A stretch of 64,000 bases of DNA from Monodelphis domestica. Taxonomy: Eukaryota; Chordata; Mammalia; Didelphimorphia; Didelphidae. The stretch spans positions 105,885,200-105,949,199 of the forward strand of contig NC_077228.1 of NCBI RefSeq assembly GCF_027887165.1, given 5' to 3'. Position numbers and translations under genes: made by a program. The notes beneath the pieces are model-generated. The model searched no databases. It was not told the origin of the DNA and saw only the letters and a list, made by a program, of their open reading frames with translations. Every line of letters starts with the position of its first letter. The first letter of the stretch is position 1. Shown piece by piece: positions 20,784 to 31,194 of the stretch.

Positions 20784-21300
20784 GCAAAGAGGTACAGTTG
20801 AGTAAACTGAAGCAAAACATTGGTCAGGAATGAAAACCTGGGCTTCCTTCCATACCTGTGTTTCACCATCTGCAACCAGGGGGTAGTATTCCTGGTAAAC
20901 TTTGCCACTGATCCCTTGGAGTGTTCCATTTACTTTAGTAAAGTTTATCTCATCAGGACCAATGAGTCCTGGTTGCACTAATTTTTCTCTGTCACTTCAT
21001 ACAAGTTTCCCCAAGTCACTCCAAAACCTTCTAGTTTCTCCTTCCTAATGTCACAGGGTTCACCAAACATAACTGCTTCAGTGATTCTCTAGGTGATGGG
21101 TAGCCACCTCGCCATCACACATTCCATCCTTCTGCTATTATTGGATATAGAAGTTGATTCCATTTTTTCAATGGCAAACAATGCTGTTATGAAAACTCTT
21201 GATGACAGAACTACTTTTTCCCCCTGTTCTTGATGACATATTCAGGGAATGTCTCCAACAATGCAATTGTCAGGTCATTATGTATGTGATTGTAGAATCT
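20784..21300. other. Unassigned sequence, possibly old antisense LINE at right
   Basis: 21150-21205 (TGGATATAGAAGTTGATTCC, then AATGGCAAACAATGCTGTTA) resembles old antisense L1/HAL1 sequence. A 65-codon minus frame at 20781-20978 has protein-like composition but was not identified. Confidence 0.3.
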
Positions 21301-21568
21301 CAGCTTCTCCACTGTGGAGGAGAGCTGTCTTCAGAGCTGGAAGTCAGGTCCTAGAACTAGAAATTTAGAGCTGGGAGGACTCTCACCCTCAAACAGAGTA
21401 GGAACCAGATTAAATGCAATTGGGAAATGTTTGCAAAATAAATACAAATACAAATACAACAGAAGGCAGGTCATTTTCACATGTGGTCTTCTAAGGCAAT
21501 AAGCAACCTACAGGGATTCTTAGGTATGGTTTATTCTTATTTGTTTATTTCTATTTCTATTGCTATTT

Positions 21569-21832
21569 GGGGCCACTAGGTAGTATACTGGATGGAGCGT
21601 TGTGCTGGGAATCAGGAAGACTCATCTTCCTAAATTCTAATCTGGCCTCAGCCACTAGTTGTGTGATCTTGGGCAAGTCACTTTAACCTTGTTTGGGAAA
21701 CCTCAGTTTCCCTAACTGTAAAATGAGCTGGAGAAGGAAATGGCAATCATTCCAGTGTTTTTGCCAAGAAAACTCCAAATGGGATAACAAAGAGTTGGAC
21801 ATGACTGATTCAATTGAACAACAACAATTTCT
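21569..21832 (+). mobile_element. MAR1-like CORE-SINE, full length
   Basis: Sense copy from GGGGCCACTAGGTAGTATAC to AATTGAACAACAACAATT, with GGAGAAGGAAATGGCAATCA and AAGAGTTGGACATGACTGAT. Confidence 0.93.
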
Positions 21833-21879
21833 GTTTTAGTTTGACACCATTGATCTAGTACAATACCTTTTTGTTTTCT

Positions 21880-22132
21880 AGATGAGGTAGTTAGATGACA
21901 GTGAATAGAACACTAGACCTGGAGTCTGTAAGACTTGAGTTCAAATCCAGTCGTAAACACTACTTTGTGTAAACCCGATCAAGTCATTTCTCCTCTGCCT
22001 GCCTTGGTTTCTTCATCTGTAAAATACAGACAATAATAATACCTACCTCCCAGGGTTGTTGTGAAGTTAAAATGGGATAATATTTATAAAGTGCTTTGCA
22101 AACCTTAAAGCGCTATATTGATGTTAGCTGTT
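21880..22132 (+). repeat. MIR/MON1-like SINE, near full length
   Basis: Sense: AGACCTGGAGTCTGTAAGAC, TTCAAATCCAGTCGTAAACA, AATAATAATACCTACCTCCC and AAGTGCTTTGCAAACCTTAA. Confidence 0.88.
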
Positions 22133-22169
22133 ACAGACTAGGTTGAATTCATTTGAAGCTGTCACTTGC

Positions 22170-22940
22170 CCAAGTCAGATAATCATAGACCCAGAACTGT
22201 AGCTGACCTCAGAAGCCACCTAGTCAGATCTTCTCATTTTACCAATAAGGAAATAATATGATCACAAAAAAATTTGGGAAGACTTCCATGAGGCGATGCA
22301 AAGTGAAGTGAGCAGAACCGAGAGAACGTTGTACACAATAACAGCAATAATGGATGATCAACTGTGAATGTCTTAACTATTATCAAGAAGGCAAGGATCC
22401 AGGAAAACTCCAAGGGACTCATGTCCTAAAAGGAAATCTGCCACCTTAGAAGGAACAGACAGTGTCTGAATGCAGATCAGAAAACACCATTCTCCACTTT
22501 ATTTTCTCCATGAATTTTTCTCTGGTGTAAGCAATATTTTCTTTTCTCACAACATGATGAATAGGGAAATGTATATTACATGATAATACATGTACAACCT
22601 ATATCATTACCTGCTTTCTTGAGCAGGAGGGCAGAATGAGAGGGAGGGGAAAAAAGAATGAGACAGATTTTTGGACATAGCTAAAGGGAGAATTTGTTTT
22701 TCTTAGATAAGCATATCTATTATAATTTATTATGTATGCATAACAGATGGCATATATTACATTATTGTATATTACATATTATATTATCTATTGTTTAAAA
22801 TGATAACAAAAAAAGAAAAAAGAAACAAAGACCCAGAGTGGTTGTTACATGTAGTAAACATCAGAGACAGAATTTGAATTCTCCTTTGATTTTAGAGCCA
22901 GTCATCACTTACCACTGAACTAAATCACCTGAATTAGAGG
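22170..22940 (-). repeat. MIR-like SINE split by L1
   Basis: Left part 22170-22255 (CTGACCTCAGAAGCCACCTA, CTCATTTTACCAATAAGGAA) and right part 22827-22940 (AAGACCCAGAGTGGTTGTTA, CAGAGACAGAATTTGAATTC) form one antisense MIR when the L1 between them is removed. Confidence 0.75.
22256..22826 (+). mobile_element. L1 LINE 3' end inserted in MIR
   Basis: Keeps the ORF2 end (GATGCAAAGTGAAGTGAGCA, GAGAACGTTGTACACAATAA) and a long AT-rich 3' UTR with ACAACATGATGAATAGGGAA and CTTGAGCAGGAGGGCAG. It ends in an A-rich tail at 22800-22826. This 3' UTR differs from that at 1209-1806, so two L1 subfamilies are present. Confidence 0.82.
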
Positions 22941-23049
22941 ATTTAGAATGAAAAAACACTTTTGGTGTTATTCAGTTTAGCCTTCCTTATGTTCTAAAGC
23001 AAGAAACGGGGCCAGAGAAGGGCCCAGTGAAAGATGACAGACTTAATCA

Positions 23050-23640
23050 GCAATGGAGTGGGTGGAGGGAAGGAATAAATATCAGACTGAAAAGACTTAA
23101 GGGAAGAACTGAGGGAATGCGACCTCCCTCTCTCTCCCATGGCATGTGAATAGGCCCAGGTAGGCCTGGCGGTTTAGGAGTCATCCACTTAAAGAAAGAC
23201 CCTGGAAGCGCCCAGGGAATTAGAGAGGAGCTCTCCGCTCTCCCCCCTCCTCCTTGACTCCCTCTCCCCAAAGCTATCTGTTTTCAGAACAGGCCAAAAG
23301 CTGCCATGCACATGTTAGGATTCAGCACTCAAGGAGGGGAATTCAGGCTAGCAGAGATGGAAGAGAATTGTAGGCAATAAGATCCAGGAGCTGGAACACA
23401 CTGTCCCCCCCAGCCTGCTCGCTATGCCAGGAACGCAGCAGATGCGACTGCTTGGACCAGAATGAAACATTTGGTTTAATGTCTCACACCAACTCAGTGG
23501 AGAGGGACTCTCACCGGAAACCCAGGCACTGGTAAACAAAAGGGATGGGGGGGGGGCAGGGGGTCTGGGAAGCTGGGAATTTGGGAAGGGCTGAAGACTT
23601 TCTAAGAGCTTTCAAGCAGGTGGTGATAGAGTGAGAGGCT
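23050..23640. other. Mostly single-copy block
   Basis: No repeat family recognised. Pyrimidine-rich at 23120-23140 and 23230-23270; G-run at 23546-23566. No gene was supported. Confidence 0.45.
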
Positions 23641-23649
23641 GTCATGTCC

Positions 23650-23856
23650 GTCAAGAACCTCAGAGGTCACTGGGTCCAATGGCCACTTTGTGCAGAAGAG
23701 GAAACCGAAGAGCTGGGATGGGGACTCGGGTATCTTGACTTGCTGCTTGATTACCTCTTACCCCAACATGCTGAAAACTAAAATTCAGAAGATGGAAAGG
23801 GCCTTAGAGATCATCCAGTTCAATCCCCATTCCCCCAATTTAGAGATAAAGAAACT
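23650..23856 (-). repeat. Two MIR-like fragments
   Basis: Antisense-type cores at 23650-23720 (CAGAGGTCACTGGGTCCAAT, GAAGAGGAAACCGAAGAGC) and 23785-23856 (AAAGGGCCTTAGAGATCATC, AAAGAAACTGAGAAGG). Confidence 0.6.
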
Positions 23857-23861
23857 GAGAA

Positions 23862-23990
23862 GGGCAGGTAGGTGGCCAGGCCCAGAGATAGGAGGTCCTG
23901 GGTTCAAATTTGACCTTGGAAAGTTCCTAGCTGTGTGACCCTGGGCAAGTCACTTAACCCTATGTGCCTAGCTCTTGCCCTTCTGTCTTA
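23862..23990 (+). mobile_element. WSINE-like SINE, 5' half
   Basis: GGCAGGTAGGTGGCC head, CCTGGGTTCAAATTTGACCT and CCCTGGGCAAGTCACTTAAC. The copy stops after GCCCTTCTGTCTTATTC. Confidence 0.85.
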
Positions 23991-24159
23991 TTCACTTTAT
24001 AGGCAAATCCTATTCTCCCTATAACTAGAACCAGAGAAGCTCATAATATAAAATGAGCGAGCCATTGACAGGTCTTTGACTAGGGTTTGAACTAGGTAAC
24101 CTCTATGGATCCTTAAAGCTTTAATATTCTGGGGCTCTAGGAATCCAGTAAAGTGCATT

Positions 24160-24950
24160 GCACTGAACATTTTGTGTCTATCATGTACAAGGCACATACA
24201 TAAATACACATGTAGTGATGATGCTCTGGACCCCTCTCCATAGGCCAAAACCCTGTCCTTTTGGGGTCTCCAAGGGGTTTATGGGTGTCTTTTTCTCTGC
24301 CATTAGATCAAGCCTCATCAGCTGAGTTTTCTTCATTGTTAGGAAGTCAGTAGTAATAGTAGTAGTTCCCTTTGACAACTTGACATCAGATTACTTTCAT
24401 CCGGGACTATTTACTTTGATGGTATAGCAAGAACAAGCATATAAACATTTCTCCCAACAACTCAGGGGCACACTTACCTTGTATGCCTCACTCTTGGGGA
24501 GTAGGCTAGAAACTTAGCACAGTTCCTATATAGGTAATAGTCCCTTCCATCTATTTTCTGTCCAAATGCAACAAAACAGCTGGATAAGTCTGTACCTCAG
24601 CTACCTCTGGGCTGGGGTCCTGAAGTTCACCCCTTGGGACATTACCAATGGGATGGACACTAGAATGATAGGATACAGAAAGAGGTTTCACTGTCTTTAT
24701 ACTTTAGGGCATCAATGCTACCCATACTACATGCAAAAATCTGCTCTAGAACAATAGGATGCTAAGAAACCCTCTTCATCTTTCTGATTCACAAGATTTT
24801 AGGTTTCATTCCTTTGACCAGACATCAAGCTCCCCCAAGGAACACTGTGAATATTTCCACAATCATTATCTTTTTTTGTGATAAAGTTAATGAATTAATT
24901 TTAAACATTCATTAAAATTTTTTTTGAGTCTTTTCTTAGCTCTGCTGCCA
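24160..24950. other. Unassigned sequence
   Basis: No recognisable repeat or gene. Low GC at 24870-24935. Confidence 0.4.
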
Positions 24951-24954
24951 CCCA

Positions 24955-25135
24955 TTAATAATGCAAGCATTGTAGAGCACTTAGAACTTGCTCAGATTTT
25001 GAGCATGCCAAGTTTATCTCCTGCCTCCTGGGATGTAGCTGGTCATCTTGATTTTTGTCTTGCTGTTAGATTTGGACGACTTTATAAGAAAGAGTGAGGC
25101 TAATGATGTTGTGCAACTCAGCCTCACTTAAATTA
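24955..25135 (-). repeat. Unclassified marsupial repeat, partial copy
   Basis: Near-parallel to 25738-25893 about 780 bases downstream: both carry TTGAGCATGCCAAGTTTATC, GGTCATCTTGATTTTTGTCT and CTGCCTCACTTAAATT-type ends. They differ by scattered changes and by an 18-base stretch (about 25079-25097) that only this copy keeps. Confidence 0.8.
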
Positions 25136-25216
25136 TAATTTAATTATAAATATGAAATGATGCAAAACATTTCAATATTAGCTATGCTGCAAGAAAAATA
25201 AAGGAAGTGAAAAAAT

Positions 25217-25973
25217 TATGCTTCAGTTTGCAATGAGTTCATCAGTTCTCTCTCTGGAGGTGGAGAGCATTTTTCATTCTGAGTCCTTTAGAACTGTCTT
25301 GAATCCTTGTATTGATCAGAGTAGCTAAGTCTTTCACAGTTAATCATCATTCAATATTGCTGTTACTGTGTATAATGTTCTCCATAATCACTATCAAAGT
25401 GGCTGCTCTTTATCATGTGTTCAGCCAAATGAAAGGGTTTATGGAGTGTTCTGAGAGGACTGGATCCTCTGGGGTGAGTGCTTTCTGAGCTCTTTTCAGA
25501 GCTGCTCATCCACCTTACACCCAATTCTCACTTGTGGCTCCAAGAAGCTATGACATGTGTGGTGCCCCAGGCCAATAAAACCATTGCAGCAGAAAGGCTA
25601 AACCAGGTTGAAGGCAACCAACAGGTCTCAAACCTATTGGTGAGTTAGTAGAGTGTCTCGCCTAAGCATATGAAGACTTCCCTTGGTGGAATGGGCAGAT
25701 GAATAATTTGTTCCAATAGCCACAAAGGTGGCTGAAGCAAGCATTGTAGAACACTTAGAACACCTGCTCAGACTTTGAGCATGCCAAGTTTATCTCCTGC
25801 TTCCTGGGATGTGGCCGGTCATCTTGATTTTTGTCTTGCTGCTAGATTTGGATGAGGCTAATGACGTTGTACAACTCTGCCTCACTTAAATTCAAAGCAT
25901 TTAGATTCAGGCACTCCCTTGGATTCATGCACAAGTCCACATATCACCCTCATTAGTCCTCTTAGAAATAAAG
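25217..25973 (-). mobile_element. Composite retroelement with L1-like tail, split by L1
   Basis: Reverse-complement counterpart of 49605-50290: for example TTCTCCATAATCACTATCAA and GTGGCTGCTCTTTATCATGT have exact complements there. Its left end (25217-25390, including GTTACTGTGTATAATGTTCT) is antisense L1 3' UTR sequence. The 5' terminus is separated by an L1 and resumes at 26501-26521 (AGAAATAAAGGACAAAC). No coding frame. Confidence 0.75.
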
Positions 25974-26500
25974 AATGATGGTAACTGTTGGTGATGGAAT
26001 ACTCAAAAGAATAATGAACTGGAGGGATTCCATGTGAACTGGAAAGACCTCCAGGAATTGATGCAGAGTGAAAGGAGTAGAACAAGGAGAACATTGTACA
26101 CAGAGATGGGTACACTGTGGCACAATTGAATGTAATGGACTTCTCCATTAGTGACAATGCAGTGATCCTGAACAACTTGGAGGGATCTACAAGAAAGAAC
26201 ACTATCCACATGCAGAGGAAAAACTGTGGGAGTTGAAACACAGAAAAAAAACAACTGCTTGATCACAAGGGTTGAGGGGGATGTGATTGGGGATATAGAC
26301 TCTAAACATCATCCTAGTGCAAATATCAATAATATGGAAATAAGTCTTGATCAATGATACATGTAAAACCCAGTGGAATTGTGTGTTGGCTCCGGGAGGG
26401 GGGTGGAGGGAGGGGAGGGAAAGAACATGAATCTTGTAACCATGGGAAAATCTTTGAAATTAATTAATTAAATAAATAAAAATTTCCAATTAAAAACAAA
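25974..26500 (+). mobile_element. L1 LINE 3' end inserted in the composite repeat
   Basis: GTTGGTGATGGAATACTCAA, GAGAACATTGTACACAGAGA and GTAATGGACTTCTCCATTAG match the L1 at 1209-1806. AGAAATAAAG occurs at 25964-25973 and 26501-26510 as target-site duplication. The 3' UTR has a G-rich stretch (26393-26420) and an A/T-rich tail. Confidence 0.88.
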
Positions 26501-26520
26501 AGAAATAAAGGACAAACAAG

Positions 26521-26769
26521 TTAAATGGAATGGTGACTGAATGTCTATAAATGCTCTAGTCTCTCTCCAAGGCGTTTTGTTTCCATGTCCTCACAATGTT
26601 CTTGGAAGTAGCTCCTTAGTATCTTTTATAGGAAAAGACAGCATCTTTTTCCTAGCTTCCTCCAGGTGGAGATGCCATCTGAATTTCTTTAGACATGAAC
26701 TAGACCTCATTACATATCTCTGCTATGTATGTATTCAAGGGACCCAAAGGCAAAATTAAAAACAATCTG
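26521..26769. other. Unassigned sequence
   Basis: A 72-codon + frame (26541-26759) is present without recognisable domain. No repeat call. Confidence 0.4.
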
Positions 26770-26975
26770 TTATCAAGGGGCTTACATTTTTCTAGAAATG
26801 AAGCATATAGCCAGACTAGTATAATTTGATCAAAGATAAAGTAAGCTCTAAGAACTGAAGTAGTTCAGTTCTGACCAGAAGCGATACCTGAAATGGGCCT
26901 TGAAAAAAAGAACTTAAGGATCCTAATGGATAGAAGTAAGGAGGGAGCGTGCGTTCCAGGCAAGCCAGACAATCT
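26770..26975 (-). repeat. L2 LINE fragment
   Basis: Antisense: TATCAAGGGGCTTACATTTT, AAATGGGCCTTGAAAAAAAG and GCGTGCGTTCCAGGCAAGCC in L2 order. Confidence 0.55.
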
Positions 26976-27049
26976 ATACAGAGATTCTAGTCTTCTAGGA
27001 TTTTAGGATCTATGATGTTTGAATAAACAAAGGACAAACATCCGGTCAA

Positions 27050-27310
27050 TTCAGGAAAGTGATGGACTGCTCACTGGTAGACATGGAAGTCAAATCGGAC
27101 AGAAAGGACAGTGAGGATGGTGAGAGGGCTGGAGACTGTGACAAGGAATAGTAGGCTGATCTAGAGAGGTTGAACCTGAAGAAAAGGACCCTAAGGGAGC
27201 ACAGGATAGGAATCTTCAGGTATTTGAACAGCTGCCACCTTCTGAGAAAGGGATTAGCCTTGCTCCAAGTAGACCTAGAGGGCAATAATAGAAGCAATGC
27301 TGGGAATGCT
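27050..27310 (+). repeat. CR1/L3 LINE fragment
   Basis: GATGGTGAGAGGGCTGGAGA, ATCTTCAGGTATTTGAACAG, GGGATTAGCCTTGCTCCAAG and GAGGGCAATAATAGAAGCAA follow the CR1/L3 3' region. 27311-27790 is unassigned. Confidence 0.75.
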
Positions 27311-27795
27311 TCAAGGGAAGGGGCTCTCTTTTGCCTTTTTTTTTGTATACAAAATGCTTGATATGTAGTAGATGCATTTTCTTATCTTATGGCAAAGGAT
27401 AGACTGAATCCAAAGAATGGCAGCTTAGGCAGAAGAAAAGTAGTCCCCCCCACAATTTAATACTAAAGTTTCTCCAACATTATAGTTATGGTTCCAAATC
27501 ACAAAGAGCAGAGAGCTCTTGGAGCTATGAGCAAAAAGAGCTGGAATACCTCTCTTTTGAGAAAAATATGCCACATAACCATCATTGTTTGATGGAAAGC
27601 CAGCAGGTGGATGGATGCAGAGGACACCTAGTAGAGAATGGCTCATCATAGACAACAATATATGACAGTAGAGCAGGGACTGCAGACTTAGAATAGTGTA
27701 GCAACGATTAATATCAGAGCAAGAAAGGGGTTACAGCAGGGATGCAATCCCAGTGGCATGAATGGTCCTAGCTATGTGCATTGGCCACAGGTTCT

Positions 27796-27888
27796 TGTGT
27801 ATGTGTATGCATGTGTATACATAGACATACACACATATACATGTATGAGTGTATATGTATGTAAACATATATGCATATATACACGTAT
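27796..27888. repeat. TG/CA/TA alternating tract
   Basis: Imperfect purine-pyrimidine alternation (GTGTATGCATGTGTATAC and similar). Confidence 0.85.
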
Positions 27889-28229
27889 CCTTTTCTATGT
27901 ATTTATCTTGGCCATCTATGTTATCTACGATGTGTTCTTTCCAAATATTTCCTCCTCACGTATGTGTCATGGCCATTTATGCTCTCTACTTATATTCCCT
28001 TTTCCAATGATATGTGGAAATCGATGGGAGAGTGAACCTGTAAGATAGGGAATTTTCTTTGTTTAGTTGCTATACTAGTCATTAAATGATTTTTGCTTTC
28101 AAACCAATGTATCCTCTGTTTGGTCTAGTTAAAAGAAACATCAGTAGGGGTTTGTGGGACATGGTTTTGAAAGGATGCTGACCCAAAGAATGTCGAGCCT
28201 GGGGTAGTTGTCGGGGTGCCTGAGCTATA

Positions 28230-28425
28230 CAAGGAAGTACTGATTGAGCTGTCCAAATATGGAATAGACTTCCTCAGGATGAAGAATTCTTGGTCATTAA
28301 ATGTCTTCAAGAGAAACATGGATGACCATTTGTCAAAGATTTTATGGAAGGAAATTCTGTTCATGTATAGGATGGACTAAATAATCTCTAAGATGCCTTG
28401 CAATTTTGAGATTCTGTAATTTGAG
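28230..28425 (+). repeat. CR1/L3 LINE 3' end
   Basis: GAATAGACTTCCTCAGGATG, TTAAATGTCTTCAAGAGAAA, GGATGACCATTTGTCAAAGA and TTGAGATTCTGTAATTTGAG mark the 3' terminus of the family. A second tail-like piece lies at 28495-28560. Confidence 0.8.
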
Positions 28426-28847
28426 GTTAAGGGAAACTCATATTAATTAGTTGAGGAGAAGGCTAAGCCAGGACATATCATTAGAAAAGTACTTTCTCAG
28501 GGGATAGGGTTGAACTTGATAACCTTTGAAGGTCCCTCCCAGCCTGGGCATTCTAGGAGTTCATGTTGGGGTTTCATTCTCTATCTCCAGATTCAGTCAT
28601 TGTCAGCTACTGGAATCAGGTTTCTTGTATTTCATGAATCTCGATTCTTTGCCTGTTGTGAGTTATAAATAACCCCCAGACCATCTGCTTTCTGAAACCC
28701 CAATAATGAAACAATGGGCAGAGTGTTCCTTTTTTTTACCTAGTTTTCAGGAGAAAGGACCCTATCTCTGAACATTCCTTTCTACCTATCTCCCATAGGA
28801 TTTTAATTTTTCCTTATTTTTGGCTCTGATGACATCCTTTTCCATTT

Positions 28848-29046
28848 AAAAAGAAATCCTTACCTTCCACATTAGAATCAATACTATGTATTGGTTCCAA
28901 GGCAGAAGAGTGGTAAGGGCTGGGCAATGGGGGTCAAGTGACTTGCCCAGGGTCACACAGCTAGGAAGTGTGTGAGGTCAGATCTGAACCTAGGACCTCC
29001 AGTCTCTAGGCCTGACTCTCAGTCCACTGAGCTACCCAGCTGCCCC
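28848..29046 (-). mobile_element. WSINE-like SINE with target-site duplication
   Basis: Full-length antisense copy flanked by CATCCTTTTCCATTT (28833-28847) and CATCCTCTTCCATTT (29047-29061), 14 of 15 identical. Confidence 0.93.
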
Positions 29047-29424
29047 CATCCTCTTCCATTTTTAACTCATCCATAGAACCCCTTAAGTGGCATTTGATTC
29101 AATCTCTCAGCAAGTGACAGAGGGGCCTTCAAGAGAACAAGCCAAGAGCTGTCAGTTTAAAGAAATTGTATAGAAATTATTTGTCCTCTCTGACCATCCT
29201 GGATGGACAAGGACAGCCAAGGTTCAGCTGGAGACCAACTGGAATGTGGAGGAAAAACTAGATGTAGATGGATACAGTCAGAGCCATCTCCTTTTCCCTG
29301 AGGCTGGCCAAAGATGTATAGGCTCTCTCCATATATCAGTGGGACCAGAGGCAATGACTTGCAGCAGGATAGATTTAAGGTAGATAGTAGGAGGAGCTTC
29401 TAACCCATGCTAAAAAAGACTTGG

Positions 29425-29600
29425 AGGCAGTATACTAAAAGACCCAATTTGAATGCCAGCTCTTACACTAATCTGTATGACCAAAGGAAAAATCACTTAA
29501 TTCTCTTAGAGTTTCAATCTTTTTCTATCTGTGACATGGGATTAATCATATTCCCATTGCTTATCTCTCAGGATTTTTACAAGGAAAGTGCTTCATAAAC
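29425..29600 (+). repeat. MIR-like SINE
   Basis: AGGCAGTATACTAAAAGACC, TGCCAGCTCTTACACTAATC and TTTACAAGGAAAGTGCTTCA, diverged but in sense order. Confidence 0.6.
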
Positions 29601-29667
29601 AGTAAGGCATAAGATAAATGACAGCTTTGGTTGAACCTCTCTGCCAAAGACTTCTCCTGATGCTTCA

Positions 29668-29863
29668 GGGTGGCATGAAATTATTTGGAAAGAACACTGA
29701 CTTTGGAGTCAAAGAGCCTGGGTTCCAGTCTCACCTCCTCGACCGTGGGCAAGTCATTTAATTTAATCTCCCTGGATCTCTACTTTCTCATGTGTAAAAT
29801 GAAGGGGTTGGAATAAGTGACTTCTAAGGTTTTTTCCAGCCCTAGACATAAGATCCTATGATT
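29668..29863 (+). repeat. MIR-like SINE
   Basis: AACACTGACTTTGGAGTCAA, GGGCAAGTCATTTAATTTAA and AAATGAAGGGGTTGGAATAA, ending AAGATCCTATGA. Confidence 0.82.
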
Positions 29864-29879
29864 TATTGTCTTGGTGATC

Positions 29880-30060
29880 TCATCAGTTCTTATGAATTCA
29901 ATTATCATCATTATGCTGATAAATCTCAGATCCTATTTATCCAGTCCTAATCTCCCTCCAGACTTCTATTTTTCTATTACCAACTTCCTATGCATCCCCC
30001 AAAGCTGGCATAGAGCCTTATATATGGTAGGTATTTAGTCAATTATTATTTAATTAATCA
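29880..30060 (+). repeat. L2 LINE fragment
   Basis: TTCAATTATCATCATTATGC, AAATCTCAGATCCTATTTAT and CAGTCCTAATCTCCCTCCAG are the stretch between the L2 reverse transcriptase core and C-terminus, then a shortened 3' UTR. Confidence 0.7.
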
Positions 30061-30134
30061 TAATTCAGTTTGGCTAGATCATCCCTAGAATCCCTTTTAG
30101 TTCTAACATTTTATATTCTAAGGTGCTTTACAGT

Positions 30135-30322
30135 TATGGCCTAGAGAGACATATTGATTTTTATACCAGAGGTCCTAGGTTCAAATCCTGGCTTTGCCAC
30201 TTGCCAAGTGCACTATTTGGAGCAAGTCCCTTTAATTCTATGGACTTTAGTTCCTTCAACTAAAAGAACAGAGGTTCTACAGATGATCCCTTAAGTTTCC
30301 TTCCAGCTCGAAATCTATGATC
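30135..30322 (+). repeat. MIR-like SINE
   Basis: AGGTCCTAGGTTCAAATCCT, CTATGGACTTTAGTTCCTTC and CTTCCAGCTCGAAATCTATG in sense order. Confidence 0.78.
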
Positions 30323-30354
30323 CTTCTCTTTCCTGATCTTCTCTTTCTCCCACC

Positions 30355-31193
30355 CCCTTTTTAAACCCTTACCTTCCATCTTGGAATCATTATAAAGTAT
30401 TGGTTGCTGATCCAACCATAATGGAGGGCAAGTTGGAATTATGCCCAAAGAGCTACAAAACTGTGCAAACCCTTTGATCCTGTAATTCCACTACTGGGTC
30501 TGTATGCCAAAGAGATCATGAAAAGGGCAAACAAAATGTACAAAAATAATTGTAGCAGCTCTTTCTGTGGTGGCAAAGAATTGGAAATTGAGGAGATGTC
30601 CATCCATTGGGGAGTGACTCAACAAATTCTGGTACATGTTGGTGATTGGTGGTTGGAATATTATTGTACTATAAGAAATGATAAGCAGGATGATTTCAGA
30701 AAAAACAGGAAAGATCTGCAGGAATTGATGCAGAATGAAATAAGTAGAACCTGGACAACATTGTACACAGTAACAGCAATATTGGAGGATGATTATCTAT
30801 GGAAACTTGACTACTCTCTGCAGTGCAATGATCTGGGACAATCCTGAAAGACTTATAATAGGGAATGCTCTCCACCTCCAAAGAACTGTGGGAGTTATCT
30901 TTCACATCAGTGTATCTTTGGTTTTACTTTGTAGTTTTGGTTATGTATGACCTTGCTCTTACAACAGTGACCAATATGGAAGTGTGTGTTGCGTGACAAT
31001 AAAAAAAAAATGAAAAAAAACCCTAAAAACAAAATGTTGGTTCCAAAGCAGAAGAGCAATAAGGGTTAGGCAATGGTGATTAAATGACTTGCCCAGAGTC
31101 ACACAGCTAGGAAGTGTCTGAGGTCAAATTTGAACCCAGGACCTCCCATTTCTAGACCTGGTTCTCTATCTATTGAACCACCTAGCTTCTCCT
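30355..31193 (-). mobile_element. WSINE-like SINE split by L1
   Basis: Tail side 30355-30408 (AAACCCTTACCTTCCATCTT) and head side 31030-31193 (TGGTTCCAAAGCAGAAGAGC to CCACCTAGCTTCTCC) make one antisense SINE once the L1 is removed. TATTGGTT (about 30397) and TGTTGGTT (about 31034) are the likely duplicated target. Confidence 0.85.
30409..31025 (+). mobile_element. L1 LINE 3' end inserted in SINE
   Basis: Starts in the ORF2 C-terminal region (GGGTCTGTATGCCAAAGAGA). Frame 30518-30847 is still open for 109 codons with NCSSSFCGGKELEIEE and YYCTIRND-like blocks. The 3' UTR contains CTTACAACAGTGACCAATAT and an A-rich tail at 31000-31025. Confidence 0.88.
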
Positions 31194-31194
31194 T

